NCBI GenBank assembly: GCA_015061955.1
Contig: SUVO01000002.1
Span: forward strand, 62,001-126,000
Length of the DNA: 64,000 nt
Direction: 5' to 3'
From: Verrucomicrobiaceae bacterium
Lineage (GTDB): Bacteria > Verrucomicrobiota > Verrucomicrobiia > Opitutales > Intestinicryptomonadaceae
Below the pieces are notes generated by a model that did not search any database, had not been told where the DNA came from, and saw only the letters and a list, made by a program, of their open reading frames with translations. A program made the position numbers and the translations under genes. Positions 16,795 through 25,768 of this stretch are shown here, in pieces (positions within the stretch are counted from its first letter, which is position 1; each line of letters begins with the position of its first letter).

Positions 16795-17973
16795 TTAGAA
16801 AAGCAAAAATCTACGTTTGCGATTTTTAGCTTTATTTTTTTGCTTTTGTGATTTTACATGTTCAAGCATCCCCAAGAGCGTTGCCCAACTTTGTTTTCTT
16901 ACATTTTTTGGTAAATCTTCCGAGAAACAACCTTTAGAACATGGTATACCAAATATCCTTTCAGCTAATTCGCATATTCCAACGGTATTCGATACGCCAC
17001 CAGTAATTACAACTTCTTTAATTTTATTCAAATATTCTGATGTTTCTTCGCGCAAAATTTCAAGTATTTCGACAACTCGAGAGTACACTATTTTATTTAC
17101 AGAATCGGCTAAGATTTTTTTATCACCTATTTGCTTGTCGCCAATAGCCCAATATATTTTTGATTTCTCTTCTTCGCTGAGGAATAATTTTCCACTTGTA
17201 ATTTTTACGCTTTCGGCAGTTTTAGGTGTTAGATGTAAGCCGAGTGCTAAGTCGTTTGTAACGTGGTTTCCACCGAGTGGAATAATGCCAGCATGAATGT
17301 ATGTATTGTTTTTAATTATGGCGTAATCAGTAGTTCCTGCACCAATATCAACAACTAAAACACCATCGGCTTTTTGTTGTGCCGATGTAACTGCACGTGC
17401 CGATGCAATCCCAGAAATTACCATATCTTCAAGCTCAATACCAGTACTATGGATAATATTTATAATTTCTAAAATACGTTCGTTTTCGCCATGAATCATC
17501 AAGTATTCTACATCGGTAACTTTACCAATTTTCCCGACTGGATTTGCACACAAATTAGCATCGAGATAATATGCACTGCGAACTTGTTGAATATAACTTC
17601 TGCCTTCATCAAGTTCTTTTTCTCTTATTTGTTTTTTAGCAGTTTCAACATCGGAAGCACGCACCACACCGTTAGCAGCCGATGTTTTTACTGATGTTAG
17701 ATATTTGAAAACCTTGATATGCGTACCCGACAAAGCCATCGATATTTTATTGAGCTTTACTGACGCTTTATTTTCAGCATTTCTTATTGCCTCATGTGTT
17801 TTTTCGTAGGTTTTTACAACGTTTATTACATCGCCTTTCTTTATAGACAATCCGGAGTCTATCATACTTTGGGATATGATATTGATTTTTTCATCATCTA
17901 CAATTTCGGCGATTAGAACCTTTATTTTTGAGGTCCCCCATTCGAGTACTGCTACTGTTTTACTGTCGCTCAT
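16795..17973 (-). CDS. ftsA: Cell division protein FtsA
   Basis: Actin-fold ATPase that anchors FtsZ filaments to the membrane. 392 aa. Visible: phosphate-1 loop L-E-W-G-T-S-K (10-16), the 1C subdomain region (about 80-165), phosphate-2 V-V-D-I-G-A-G-T-T-D (about 206-215), and V-V-I-T-G-G-V-S-N (about 327-335). The extreme C-terminus is strongly basic and ends in R-R-F-L-L-F, a plausible amphipathic membrane-targeting helix. Overlaps ftsQ by 4 nt and precedes ftsZ by 14 nt, the standard Q-A-Z order. Confidence 0.94.
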   Translation of the reverse strand: MSDSKTVAVLEWGTSKIKVLIAEIVDDEKINIISQSMIDSGLSIKKGDVINVVKTYEKTHEAIRNAENKASVKLNKISMALSGTHIKVFKYLTSVKTSAANGVVRASDVETAKKQIREKELDEGRSYIQQVRSAYYLDANLCANPVGKIGKVTDVEYLMIHGENERILEIINIIHSTGIELEDMVISGIASARAVTSAQQKADGVLVVDIGAGTTDYAIIKNNTYIHAGIIPLGGNHVTNDLALGLHLTPKTAESVKITSGKLFLSEEEKSKIYWAIGDKQIGDKKILADSVNKIVYSRVVEILEILREETSEYLNKIKEVVITGGVSNTVGICELAERIFGIPCSKGCFSEDLPKNVRKQSWATLLGMLEHVKSQKQKNKAKNRKRRFLLF

Positions 17974-18878
17974 TTTTGTTTTGTTTTTAGTTTTACATCG
18001 GCGCGTTCTTTCAGCGACAAATCTATTTGCTTTATATCTTGAATATTATTTTCTTTTGAATATTTCAAAACATATTCAAGACGATCAAATTGTTTTTTGT
18101 AATCCTTAGGAGCAAAGATTATTTTTACATCATTTTCTGTTGATGCCACTAAGATTGGTGCAACACTTTCAAGGTCTCTTATATTTATGCTTTTCCATTT
18201 TTGCATTGGCATTCTCGATTGCGAGTAAGCCAAAAATTCAACGATTTTCGGAGCGCATTTTAATTCTTGAGGTGTTCTTCCATTGAAATTTAGCTGATAT
18301 CCTGTAATTAAAGGCATATCTTTTACATATGTTTCGTTCATGCAAATAGGTTCGTAAAATACACCTTCTGGCGAAACTATATAAAGAATTGTACGCATAT
18401 CTATTTGTGTTATAGCTTTTGCCATTGGTCGATGTTCCGACACTGTTATTCTGAGTTTATCAGGATATACACGTTCTACTGTTGCCTTTTTTATTTGCGT
18501 AAGATTTTCGAGCGCATTTTTTATTGCGAATATATCAGCTTCGGCAAGCGTTTTATTGCGTGATAACAGATCTTTGTAGTGAACGTAGCTACCAATCCAT
18601 TTAGATGTTATTACACCATCGGTTTTAAATTCTATGTGTTTTATTTTTTCGCTATCTGTTCCTATAATGTCATCGAAAAACGATGTTGAATACAAAACAT
18701 AAACTGTGTAGCACAATGCACCAAATAGTGCCAACATTACAAAGAATTTTAACTTTTGCAAAAATATACGTATACTAGCACCCACTGTGACGGTCTTGGG
18801 CTTTTTCTTGTTTGGACCGTCAACTAAAGCGCGCCAATCGCTACGCGATGGAGTTTTTTTGTTTCTTTTTACTGGCAT
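17970..18878 (-). CDS. ftsQ: Cell division protein FtsQ (POTRA domain)
   Basis: Bitopic division protein linking early and late divisome components. 302 aa: a basic cytoplasmic N-terminus (1-45), one membrane helix (about 46-67), and a periplasmic part with a POTRA-like segment (about 80-150, ending V-E-R-V-Y-P-D-K-L-R-I-T-V-S-E-H-R-P, a typical FtsQ signature) followed by the FtsQ beta domain. Overlaps ddl by 10 nt and ftsA by 4 nt, so translation is probably coupled. Confidence 0.9.
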   Translation of the reverse strand: MPVKRNKKTPSRSDWRALVDGPNKKKPKTVTVGASIRIFLQKLKFFVMLALFGALCYTVYVLYSTSFFDDIIGTDSEKIKHIEFKTDGVITSKWIGSYVHYKDLLSRNKTLAEADIFAIKNALENLTQIKKATVERVYPDKLRITVSEHRPMAKAITQIDMRTILYIVSPEGVFYEPICMNETYVKDMPLITGYQLNFNGRTPQELKCAPKIVEFLAYSQSRMPMQKWKSINIRDLESVAPILVASTENDVKIIFAPKDYKKQFDRLEYVLKYSKENNIQDIKQIDLSLKERADVKLKTKQK

Positions 18879-19789
18879 TCGTTCAATCTTTCGATGGCAT
18901 TTTGTACCATTTTTTTGCAGAGTGTATCGAAATCATATCCAATACACGATGCACTTTTTGGTAGTAAACTTGTTGGAGTCATTCCAGGCAAGGTGTTTAT
19001 TTCCAAAATTATAAAATCTGATAGTTCGTCGCTTTTTAAAATGAAATCTACTCGAGCAAAATCGCGACAGCCACAAACTTCAAAAGCTTTTTCTGCTGCG
19101 TTTTTTATTGCATCAAGAGTTTTTTGCGAAACTTTTGCAGGAAACTCATAACGTGTAGAACCTGCAGTGTACTTGCGTTTAAAATCGTATACGCCACCAT
19201 CTGGGATAATTTCAACCAAACCAGCAGCTTTACCATCTATAACACCTATCGAAAATTCTCTGCCAATAACACGTTCTTCTACAAGCCAATAACCTTCTGT
19301 TATTTTTTCGATTGCTTGTTTTGTTTCGTCTTCAGAGTTTGTAATAACTAAGCCAACACTACTACCTTTATCTGCTGGTTTTATTACTGCGCCGGTTGGG
19401 AATAATTTTGCTACTGCTTGTGCATCGATTTTTTTTGAAGCTTCAAATTCAACTGCATCGGCAACGGGTAAACCTGCAAACTTCATTAAGGCTTTTGAAG
19501 CTGGTTTTACCATACATGTTCTACTTGATAAACTATCGCAACCAGCATACGATATTTTCGCATTATCTAATTGTTTTTGCAGAGTACCATCTTCTCCGTA
19601 ATCGCCATGCATAGCTGGAAATACTACGCAAGTTTTATTGTCGATACCTTCAGGAAGCTCGTTTTTTTCAAGAGTTATAAGTTGGGTATCGTAAAATTTT
19701 TGCAAAGCTTCAAATACGTATTTACCACTTACTTTTGAGACTTCGCTTTCGGGTGAAATACCCCCACAAAATACTTTTATTTTTGCCAT
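18869..19789 (-). CDS. ddl: D-alanine--D-alanine ligase
   Basis: ATP-grasp ligase making the D-Ala-D-Ala dipeptide for MurF. 306 aa, typical of the DdlB type. Visible: F-C-G-G-I-S-P-E-S-E-V-S near the N-terminus, M-H-G-D-Y-G-E-D-G (about 59-67), V-I-K-P-A-D-K-G-S-S-V-G (about 135-146), the Arg/Asp pair R-V-D-F-I-L-K near the C-terminal core, and E-I-N-T-L-P-G-M-T (about 268-276), which binds Mg-ATP and the substrate. Between murC and ftsQ as in many dcw clusters, 18 nt after murC. Confidence 0.95.
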   Translation of the reverse strand: MAKIKVFCGGISPESEVSKVSGKYVFEALQKFYDTQLITLEKNELPEGIDNKTCVVFPAMHGDYGEDGTLQKQLDNAKISYAGCDSLSSRTCMVKPASKALMKFAGLPVADAVEFEASKKIDAQAVAKLFPTGAVIKPADKGSSVGLVITNSEDETKQAIEKITEGYWLVEERVIGREFSIGVIDGKAAGLVEIIPDGGVYDFKRKYTAGSTRYEFPAKVSQKTLDAIKNAAEKAFEVCGCRDFARVDFILKSDELSDFIILEINTLPGMTPTSLLPKSASCIGYDFDTLCKKMVQNAIERLNECQ

Positions 19790-19807
19790 ATTATTTTCTA
19801 AAAATAG

Positions 19808-21067
19808 TTATTTCTTGTTGAGTTCAAGGTCGGTGAAATTTAAGCTTCGTTTAATATCGAAATACAAATCGCCTGCACCAACAACAGCAATTGCAACTTG
19901 TTGATCATTACCCAAAGCTTGAGATACAATTTTTACAATTTTGTGCGAGTTTGCAAGCTCAATACTATTATTTTTTATCCTTTTTGCAATTTGTTCCGAA
20001 GTGCCTTGTTCGTCTAATTGTTCGCTTGCTGGATACACTGGAGCTAAAATTACTTGCGTTTGTGTGTCGATACAATTACTCAATATCTCTGCGAAGTTAT
20101 TTGCAAATTGCTTTGTACGAGTGTAGCGATGTGGTTGAAAAATTACAATCTTGTTTACTTGTTTGTATTCGTTTTTAAACGAAGTTAAAAACGCATTTAC
20201 TTCGGTAGGGTGGTGTGCGTAATCGGCAACAAGCAATTTATTATGTGTTTTATAGATTATTTCGTTGCGTCGGAGTAATCCTTGAAAGTCGTCAAAAGCA
20301 TCGATTGGAAGATTTATTGAAAACATTTTTTCAACGAGTGTTCGTGCTAAAATTTTGTTGGTTACTCTGAAATCTATATCTATTTTTACTGGGTGTGCTT
20401 TTTGTGGAAAATCTTTTGCTATCTTGCTGATTATTGGGTCGTTTTCAGGATATATAACACATTGCTTGGTTCTTTGAAAAAGACGTTTGAACATATCTTC
20501 TAATGCTTCCCAATCGGCATAAGTATTGGTGTGATCCAAATCTGCGTTTAGCGCTAAGGTAATTTCTGGATTAAAGTGTTCTATTGTGGCATCGCTTTCA
20601 TCTATTTCCGATACCAACATTTTATTTTCAGCACAATACCCGTGCATTGAAAATCCGACAGGAATTGCACCTACAAGCCAACCTGAATCAAGATTATATT
20701 TTTTTATAACATGGGCGCACAAAGCCGAAACAGTACTTTTTCCATGGCTACCTACTATTGCCATTAGTTTGCGTTTTGCACAAATTTTTGCCCAACATTG
20801 TCCACGCAAAATTACTTCTTTGGCATTTGCTTGTAAAAAGTTTGAAAGCTTACGTTTTAGGGCTGTAGAAATAACTACGCAGTTGTACTTCGACAAATCT
20901 ACATCACATTCCGATTCAGTTTTTATATTGTGCAAATCTAAATATTGTTTTACCTCTGGGTATGCCGAGTTATCGTATCCTTCTACATTGTTGCCATCTT
21001 CTTTTAGAAAAGCCGCCAACGGAGCCATTCCCATTCCGTAAATGCCACCCATGTAATAACTCGACAT
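19808..21067 (-). CDS. murC: UDP-N-acetylmuramate--L-alanine ligase
   Basis: Adds L-Ala to UDP-MurNAc, the first peptide-stem step. 419 aa, somewhat shorter than the usual 450-480. Three Mur-ligase domains: N-terminal UDP-binding part with G-G-I-Y-G-M-G (about 7-13), central ATPase with P-loop V-G-S-H-G-K-S-T (about 105-112; G-T-H-G-K-T-T is more common), and a C-terminal domain with D-Y-A-H-H-P-T-E (about 283-290), a firm MurC/Mpl signature. It sits in the canonical position after murG. Mpl is the alternative but is excluded by context. Confidence 0.92.
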   Translation of the reverse strand: MSSYYMGGIYGMGMAPLAAFLKEDGNNVEGYDNSAYPEVKQYLDLHNIKTESECDVDLSKYNCVVISTALKRKLSNFLQANAKEVILRGQCWAKICAKRKLMAIVGSHGKSTVSALCAHVIKKYNLDSGWLVGAIPVGFSMHGYCAENKMLVSEIDESDATIEHFNPEITLALNADLDHTNTYADWEALEDMFKRLFQRTKQCVIYPENDPIISKIAKDFPQKAHPVKIDIDFRVTNKILARTLVEKMFSINLPIDAFDDFQGLLRRNEIIYKTHNKLLVADYAHHPTEVNAFLTSFKNEYKQVNKIVIFQPHRYTRTKQFANNFAEILSNCIDTQTQVILAPVYPASEQLDEQGTSEQIAKRIKNNSIELANSHKIVKIVSQALGNDQQVAIAVVGAGDLYFDIKRSLNFTDLELNKK

Positions 21068-21073
21068 TTTTTG

Positions 21074-22165
21074 TTATTCTCCCTTGGCAATTTTTGTTAA
21101 ATCTTCAACAATTTTTGAGCAGTCGTTTTGTTCATCTACACGCTCTAAATTTTTATTCATTGCTACTTGAAGGTTTTTATTGTAGAACAACGATACTACT
21201 TCGTTTAAGAGTGTATCTATATCTTTTTGTTCTACAACGGTACATGCGCCTTGTTTTTCAAAGCATTTTGCATTTTCTAATTGATGATTATCGGCTGCGT
21301 AAGGATAGGGTACCATAATCGATGGAACTCTGCATCGGGCTAATTCGGCAATTGTGCCAGCTCCAGCACGAGCTACCACTATTTTTGATGCAGACAATGC
21401 TGATGCCATTTCATCGCAAAATTCTAACATTTTTATATGACGCGTATGACCATCTTTTGAAATTGCTGTGCGATTTTGATAATTGTTTTTATTTTGTCCA
21501 CAAACGCATAACACATCTATATTTTCAAATGCAAGTTTTTCAAAATTTTCATTAACCCAATTATTCAGAGATTCCGCGCCCTGACTTCCTCCAAGTACAA
21601 GCAAGATATTTGCATTTTCATCAAAACCAAATACTTTTTTTGCATCGTTTTCTTTTATTTTTTGAATTTCATCGCGCAATGGATATCCTGCAAATTTAAC
21701 TTGATTTATTTTTCTGCGAGGAATTTTTACACCATATGGCACATATACTCTGCGTGCAAAATGGCCTAACAATCGCGTTGCTTTTCCAGTTTTTCTGTTG
21801 GCTTCGTGCAATACGATTGGTTTCCCTAACAAAGCTGCAGCCAACGATATACCAAGCGAATTAAAACCTCCAAAACTTATAACTACATCGTACTTCCCAC
21901 TTTTTAAGAGTTTTATACCTGTAATAAATGCGTTTAGGAATTCTTTTAGAAATTTTAAAAATTTAATTGGACTTTTTGAAAATGCAACACCTGGCATTTT
22001 TATAAAATGCAAGTTTGTGTATTTTTCAACTAAGCGTGAATCGACTTGTTTTTTTGTTATAGCAAAACTAACTTCGTGGCCAGCTGAAATTAAAGCCTGA
22101 CCAATTGCTATACCAGGAACAAGGTGTCCACCTGTTCCACCACATGCTATAATAAATTTACTCAT
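21074..22165 (-). CDS. murG: UDP-GlcNAc:undecaprenyl-PP-MurNAc-pentapeptide GlcNAc transferase
   Basis: GT28 enzyme converting lipid I to lipid II on the inner face of the membrane. 363 aa, normal length. Visible: the glycine-rich loop A-C-G-G-T-G-G-H-L-V-P-G (7-18), a second G-loop V-L-G-G-S-Q-G-A (about 190-197), and the UDP-GlcNAc site V-V-A-R-A-G-A-G-T-I-A-E (about 258-269). Overlaps ftsW by 8 nt and precedes murC by 6 nt. Confidence 0.96.
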   Translation of the reverse strand: MSKFIIACGGTGGHLVPGIAIGQALISAGHEVSFAITKKQVDSRLVEKYTNLHFIKMPGVAFSKSPIKFLKFLKEFLNAFITGIKLLKSGKYDVVISFGGFNSLGISLAAALLGKPIVLHEANRKTGKATRLLGHFARRVYVPYGVKIPRRKINQVKFAGYPLRDEIQKIKENDAKKVFGFDENANILLVLGGSQGAESLNNWVNENFEKLAFENIDVLCVCGQNKNNYQNRTAISKDGHTRHIKMLEFCDEMASALSASKIVVARAGAGTIAELARCRVPSIMVPYPYAADNHQLENAKCFEKQGACTVVEQKDIDTLLNEVVSLFYNKNLQVAMNKNLERVDEQNDCSKIVEDLTKIAKGE

Positions 22166-23288
22166 ATTCCACTGCTTTTATTGTTGTTGGTTTATTCCAG
22201 CTTCTATAACAATTGAAAATAATTCCGATAAATATACCCATCGCCAATAAATTTGAGCCTCCATAACTTATGAATGGCAACGATATTCCTTTGGTTGGCA
22301 TCAATCCTGTAACAACACATAGATTGAACAAAACTTGAAATATTATCATAAACAAAGACCCTACAAGCATATAAAGCTCAAAACGGCTCTTTGCTCTTTT
22401 CATAGACCAAATCCCGATAACAAATATGAGGGCAAACAACAACACAACTAATATTGTTGTAACCAATCCTAATTCTTCACCAACAATAGCAAAAACAAAG
22501 TCGGTGTGGGCTTCTGGTAGAAATGATAATTGTTGACGACCTTGCCCGATACCTTTACCAAAAATTCCACCAGTTCCAAAACCCAATATTGCTTGATACA
22601 ACTGATACGAACCTTCAAGCTTTGTATTTTCAACATCCATAAATGCTAAAATTCTAGCTCTGCGCACTGGGCTAAGATACAACAACACGCTTGCTAATCC
22701 ACACAATATAGTGCCTACCGATAACAGAATTTTCCAATTACTGCCAGCAATGTACATCATTGCTATACCTACAACACCACATAGGGCAGTAGTACCGAAG
22801 TCGGGCTCTATGATAATTAGACCACAAAAAAGTCCAATAATAAGGAACGGTTTTACAATACCCGTTTTAAATGTATGTATCTGACGCTGATTATCGTGCA
22901 AGAATGATGCCAACAGTAATACTAACGATATTTTAGCGAAATCACTTGCTTGTATTGCTATGAAACCTAACGACAACCAACGTTTTGAACCATTAATTTC
23001 TTTTCCTACTAACAAAACAAGCACAAGCAATATAATTGTTGCAAATGCAATGGGGATAGAAAACTTTCGCAATTTGTTTAAGTCTACAAACATAGTCGCA
23101 CAGAGAGCAACAAATGCGACAACCATAAATTGTAGTTGCTTATACATAATTGCTTGTGTGGTGGCTTTTCCTGAGCCTGCACTATTAAGTATGAGTATAC
23201 CAATTGTGCATAAAATCCACACAGCTGCGCCTATTGTTAACATAGGCCACAACAGGCTTGTTTCTTTCCCCTTCTGCATATTTAACAA
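22158..23288 (-). CDS. ftsW: SEDS-family peptidoglycan glycosyltransferase FtsW
   Basis: Polytopic septal peptidoglycan polymerase working with FtsI. 376 aa with about ten membrane helices. SEDS signatures: N-G-S-K-R-W-L-S-L-G (about 99-108), Q-A-S-D-F-A-K (about 113-119), E-P-D-F-G-T (about 160-165), the large periplasmic-loop region with G-G-I-F-G-K-G-I-G-Q-G (about 238-248) and F-L-P-E-A-H-T-D-F-V-F-A, and P-F-I-S-Y-G-G-S. The stop of the LysM gene directly abuts this start, so the two are surely cotranscribed. RodA is the alternative; dcw context favours FtsW. Confidence 0.93.
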   Translation of the reverse strand: MLNMQKGKETSLLWPMLTIGAAVWILCTIGILILNSAGSGKATTQAIMYKQLQFMVVAFVALCATMFVDLNKLRKFSIPIAFATIILLVLVLLVGKEINGSKRWLSLGFIAIQASDFAKISLVLLLASFLHDNQRQIHTFKTGIVKPFLIIGLFCGLIIIEPDFGTTALCGVVGIAMMYIAGSNWKILLSVGTILCGLASVLLYLSPVRRARILAFMDVENTKLEGSYQLYQAILGFGTGGIFGKGIGQGRQQLSFLPEAHTDFVFAIVGEELGLVTTILVVLLFALIFVIGIWSMKRAKSRFELYMLVGSLFMIIFQVLFNLCVVTGLMPTKGISLPFISYGGSNLLAMGIFIGIIFNCYRSWNKPTTIKAVEYE

Positions 23289-24458
23289 CTACAATTGTAT
23301 TACAGGAACTTGTTGTGCTTCGTTAGTATTCTGCTTTGGTTCTACAACTGGTTGTTGTGGTTTTTCAGGTTCTATTACAGGGGCTTTGGGTTGTTCAACT
23401 TTTGGTTGCTCTACAACTTGCTGAGCTTCAACTTTTGGTTGTTCAACCTTAGGTTGTTCTGTTTTAGTTTGTTCAACTTTTGTTTCTGGTTTAACTGTAG
23501 TCGCATCTTTTGCAACTGATGTTGTTTTTGATACTGGAATTATGAGAGTTTGTCCTGCACGAAGTTTGCGAGGATCTGTAATATTGTTGCGTTTTTTAAT
23601 ATCGGAAATCTTTACCTTATATTTTGATGCAATCAATCCAAGAAATTCTCCTGCTTTTACTTTGTGCGAAATTTCTCCATTTGTTGCTGGTGCTGTTTTT
23701 TCTGTCTTAGGTGCCGAAGCTTGTGCTTTTTTTGCTTTTTCTGCACCTGACTTTGTAATATTGAGCTTTTGACCAATTCTGATATTTGCTTTTTTTAGAT
23801 TGTTTATTTGCATCAACTGAGCTACCGACATACCATTTTGATATGCAATCTTCGAAAGTGAATCACCCTTCTTTACAACGTATACAACGAGTTCTTCGCT
23901 CACTTGTACTGTTTGCATTTCTTGTGGTGCTACTTCTACTGGTTCAGCACTTTCTGATGGAATTTTTAATTTTTGACCAACTTTTATTGAATTTGCGTTT
24001 TTGATAGAATTCAATGCAAGAATTTCCGAAGACTTTACTCTGTACTTCGATGCTATTTTTGATACAGAATCACCCTTCTTTACAACATATTCTACTGTGT
24101 TTACAGTTGCTTTTTCTGAAGTAGTATTTTTATCTTTAGCAATTGGAGCTATTGGTTCGTCGTTGATTTTCTCTTTTTTGATAGGTTCATCTACTATTGT
24201 ATTTTGAACATCAACTAAAGGATTTTCTGGCTTTGTAGGTTGTGCTCGCAAAAGAGGATCACCTTCTTTTATTTTAGTTTCGACAGGTTCGGCAACTACA
24301 TTTTGATCTGTTTTAATTGTTGTAACTTCTTCTACCGAAGTCGATGCCTTGGGGGGCTGTTGCTCTTCTGTTGAATTGCATCCTGCTTGGATAAGCAAAA
24401 TACCGATTACTGCGGCGTGAACTGCCACTATTGTTGTTAATGCTACTGATTTTTTCAT
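23289..24458 (-). CDS. LysM-repeat lipoprotein inside the dcw cluster
   Basis: 389 aa. Residues 1-27 form a signal ending in a lipobox-like L-I-Q-A-G-C (Cys27), predicting a lipoprotein. Three LysM peptidoglycan-binding modules lie at about 123-167, 192-235 and 264-308, separated by Pro/Glu/Lys linkers; the last about 80 residues are a low-complexity tail of K-V-E-Q-P repeats. No catalytic domain is visible, so this is a binding protein rather than a hydrolase. Placed between murD and ftsW with zero bases to ftsW, it probably helps connect the divisome or outer membrane to septal peptidoglycan. That role is inference. Confidence 0.85.
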   Translation of the reverse strand: MKKSVALTTIVAVHAAVIGILLIQAGCNSTEEQQPPKASTSVEEVTTIKTDQNVVAEPVETKIKEGDPLLRAQPTKPENPLVDVQNTIVDEPIKKEKINDEPIAPIAKDKNTTSEKATVNTVEYVVKKGDSVSKIASKYRVKSSEILALNSIKNANSIKVGQKLKIPSESAEPVEVAPQEMQTVQVSEELVVYVVKKGDSLSKIAYQNGMSVAQLMQINNLKKANIRIGQKLNITKSGAEKAKKAQASAPKTEKTAPATNGEISHKVKAGEFLGLIASKYKVKISDIKKRNNITDPRKLRAGQTLIIPVSKTTSVAKDATTVKPETKVEQTKTEQPKVEQPKVEAQQVVEQPKVEQPKAPVIEPEKPQQPVVEPKQNTNEAQQVPVIQL

Positions 24459-24495
24459 ATTGCTCTCTTTTTTTGTTAATATTTGTTATATATAT

Positions 24496-25767
24496 TTACA
24501 AATTTTTTAAATTCTTCAAACACAAAACTGCATTTTGGAAAGATTTTCCACGTTCTACATACCCTGTAAACATTCCAAAACTCGAAAATGCAGGGGAAAA
24601 TAGCACTGAACCATTTTCTCGAGCAAATTCATACGCTTTTTCAACTGCAATTTCCATATTGGGGGCTATTACAGAATTGAAGTTTCTTTCATCGAAAAGT
24701 GATTTTAGTTTTTCTGAAGTTTGTCCAATTAATACAGCCGACGAACAGTTTTTGCACACACATTCAACAAGCTCTTTTAAGTCGCAAAGCTTATCTTTCC
24801 CACCACCAAGCCATACTACGTTATTTTTATTGTTTAATTCTTTTATAGCTGCAATTGCTGCGTGCGCATTTGTCGCTTTTGAGTCGTTGTAAAATTCTAC
24901 ATTGCCAATTTTTGTTGCCTTGGAAAATCTAAATTGAGGTAATTCGAAAGTTTTGCATGCTTCGAACAATATTTCCTCGTTCATTGATAATTCTTTCCAA
25001 AGTAATTTTGCTGCTTGAAAGTTGCGAGCTTGTATTCCAGATAAAAATGGAGCAGGGGCTGTTTCGGGATTTTCTTCGTCAAATAATTTTGTAAAAGCAG
25101 GCAACAATATTCCGAATTTTTTTGCGTATGTTTCAACACTTGAACCTGCTATAAAAATATTCTTAGCCAGTGCGTTTACTATATTACATTTTGCACAGAA
25201 ATATTCTATTAGGTCTTTATGCCAGTCTAAATGATCTGAATCGAAGTTTGTCCATACAAGTGCATCTGGACGCATATATTTTAGCTTCGATGTTTGAAAA
25301 GAACTTAGCTCACATACAGCAATTGCAGAATTATCATAATTTTCTTCTCCACAAATTTGCGATAGTGGAATACCAATGTTACCGACTGCAATAGCTGTTT
25401 TACCTGCACAATTTAGTGCGTGTGTAATAAATTTAGTTAGCGTAGTTTTGCCATTTGTTCCTGTTATAGCTATTATTTTACCATTCCACGCTAATGCTGA
25501 TAAATCGGTTTCACATATACATTCTATGTTGTGATTTTCTGCAAGCTTTATCCATTCATGATCTGGACGAAACGCAGGTGAGTAAACTACTAACTTATGT
25601 TCTTTTGCAGATTCTTCTGAAAATAAGACGCCTTCATTTTGTGCATAAATTACGCTTTTTATGCCCATTTTTTCCAAAAGAGTTTTAGAAGCAATACCAC
25701 TTACGCCTGCACCGAAAATCGCTACAGGCATATTTGAAGCAAGATCTATAATCTTTTGTGATTTCAT
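24496..25767 (-). CDS. murD: UDP-N-acetylmuramoyl-L-alanine--D-glutamate ligase
   Basis: Adds D-Glu to UDP-MurNAc-L-Ala. 423 aa. N-terminal Rossmann-like domain with I-F-G-A-G-V-S-G-I-A (about 17-26), ATPase P-loop I-T-G-T-N-G-K-T-T-L (about 100-109), F-D-S-D-H-L-D-W-H (about 174-182), then Y-N-D-S-K-A-T-N-A (about 289-297) and W-L-G-G-G-K-D-K (about 315-322), all MurD signatures. One base after mraY and 37 bases before the LysM gene. Confidence 0.95.
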   Translation of the reverse strand: MKSQKIIDLASNMPVAIFGAGVSGIASKTLLEKMGIKSVIYAQNEGVLFSEESAKEHKLVVYSPAFRPDHEWIKLAENHNIECICETDLSALAWNGKIIAITGTNGKTTLTKFITHALNCAGKTAIAVGNIGIPLSQICGEENYDNSAIAVCELSSFQTSKLKYMRPDALVWTNFDSDHLDWHKDLIEYFCAKCNIVNALAKNIFIAGSSVETYAKKFGILLPAFTKLFDEENPETAPAPFLSGIQARNFQAAKLLWKELSMNEEILFEACKTFELPQFRFSKATKIGNVEFYNDSKATNAHAAIAAIKELNNKNNVVWLGGGKDKLCDLKELVECVCKNCSSAVLIGQTSEKLKSLFDERNFNSVIAPNMEIAVEKAYEFARENGSVLFSPAFSSFGMFTGYVERGKSFQNAVLCLKNLKNL

Positions 25768-25768
25768 C

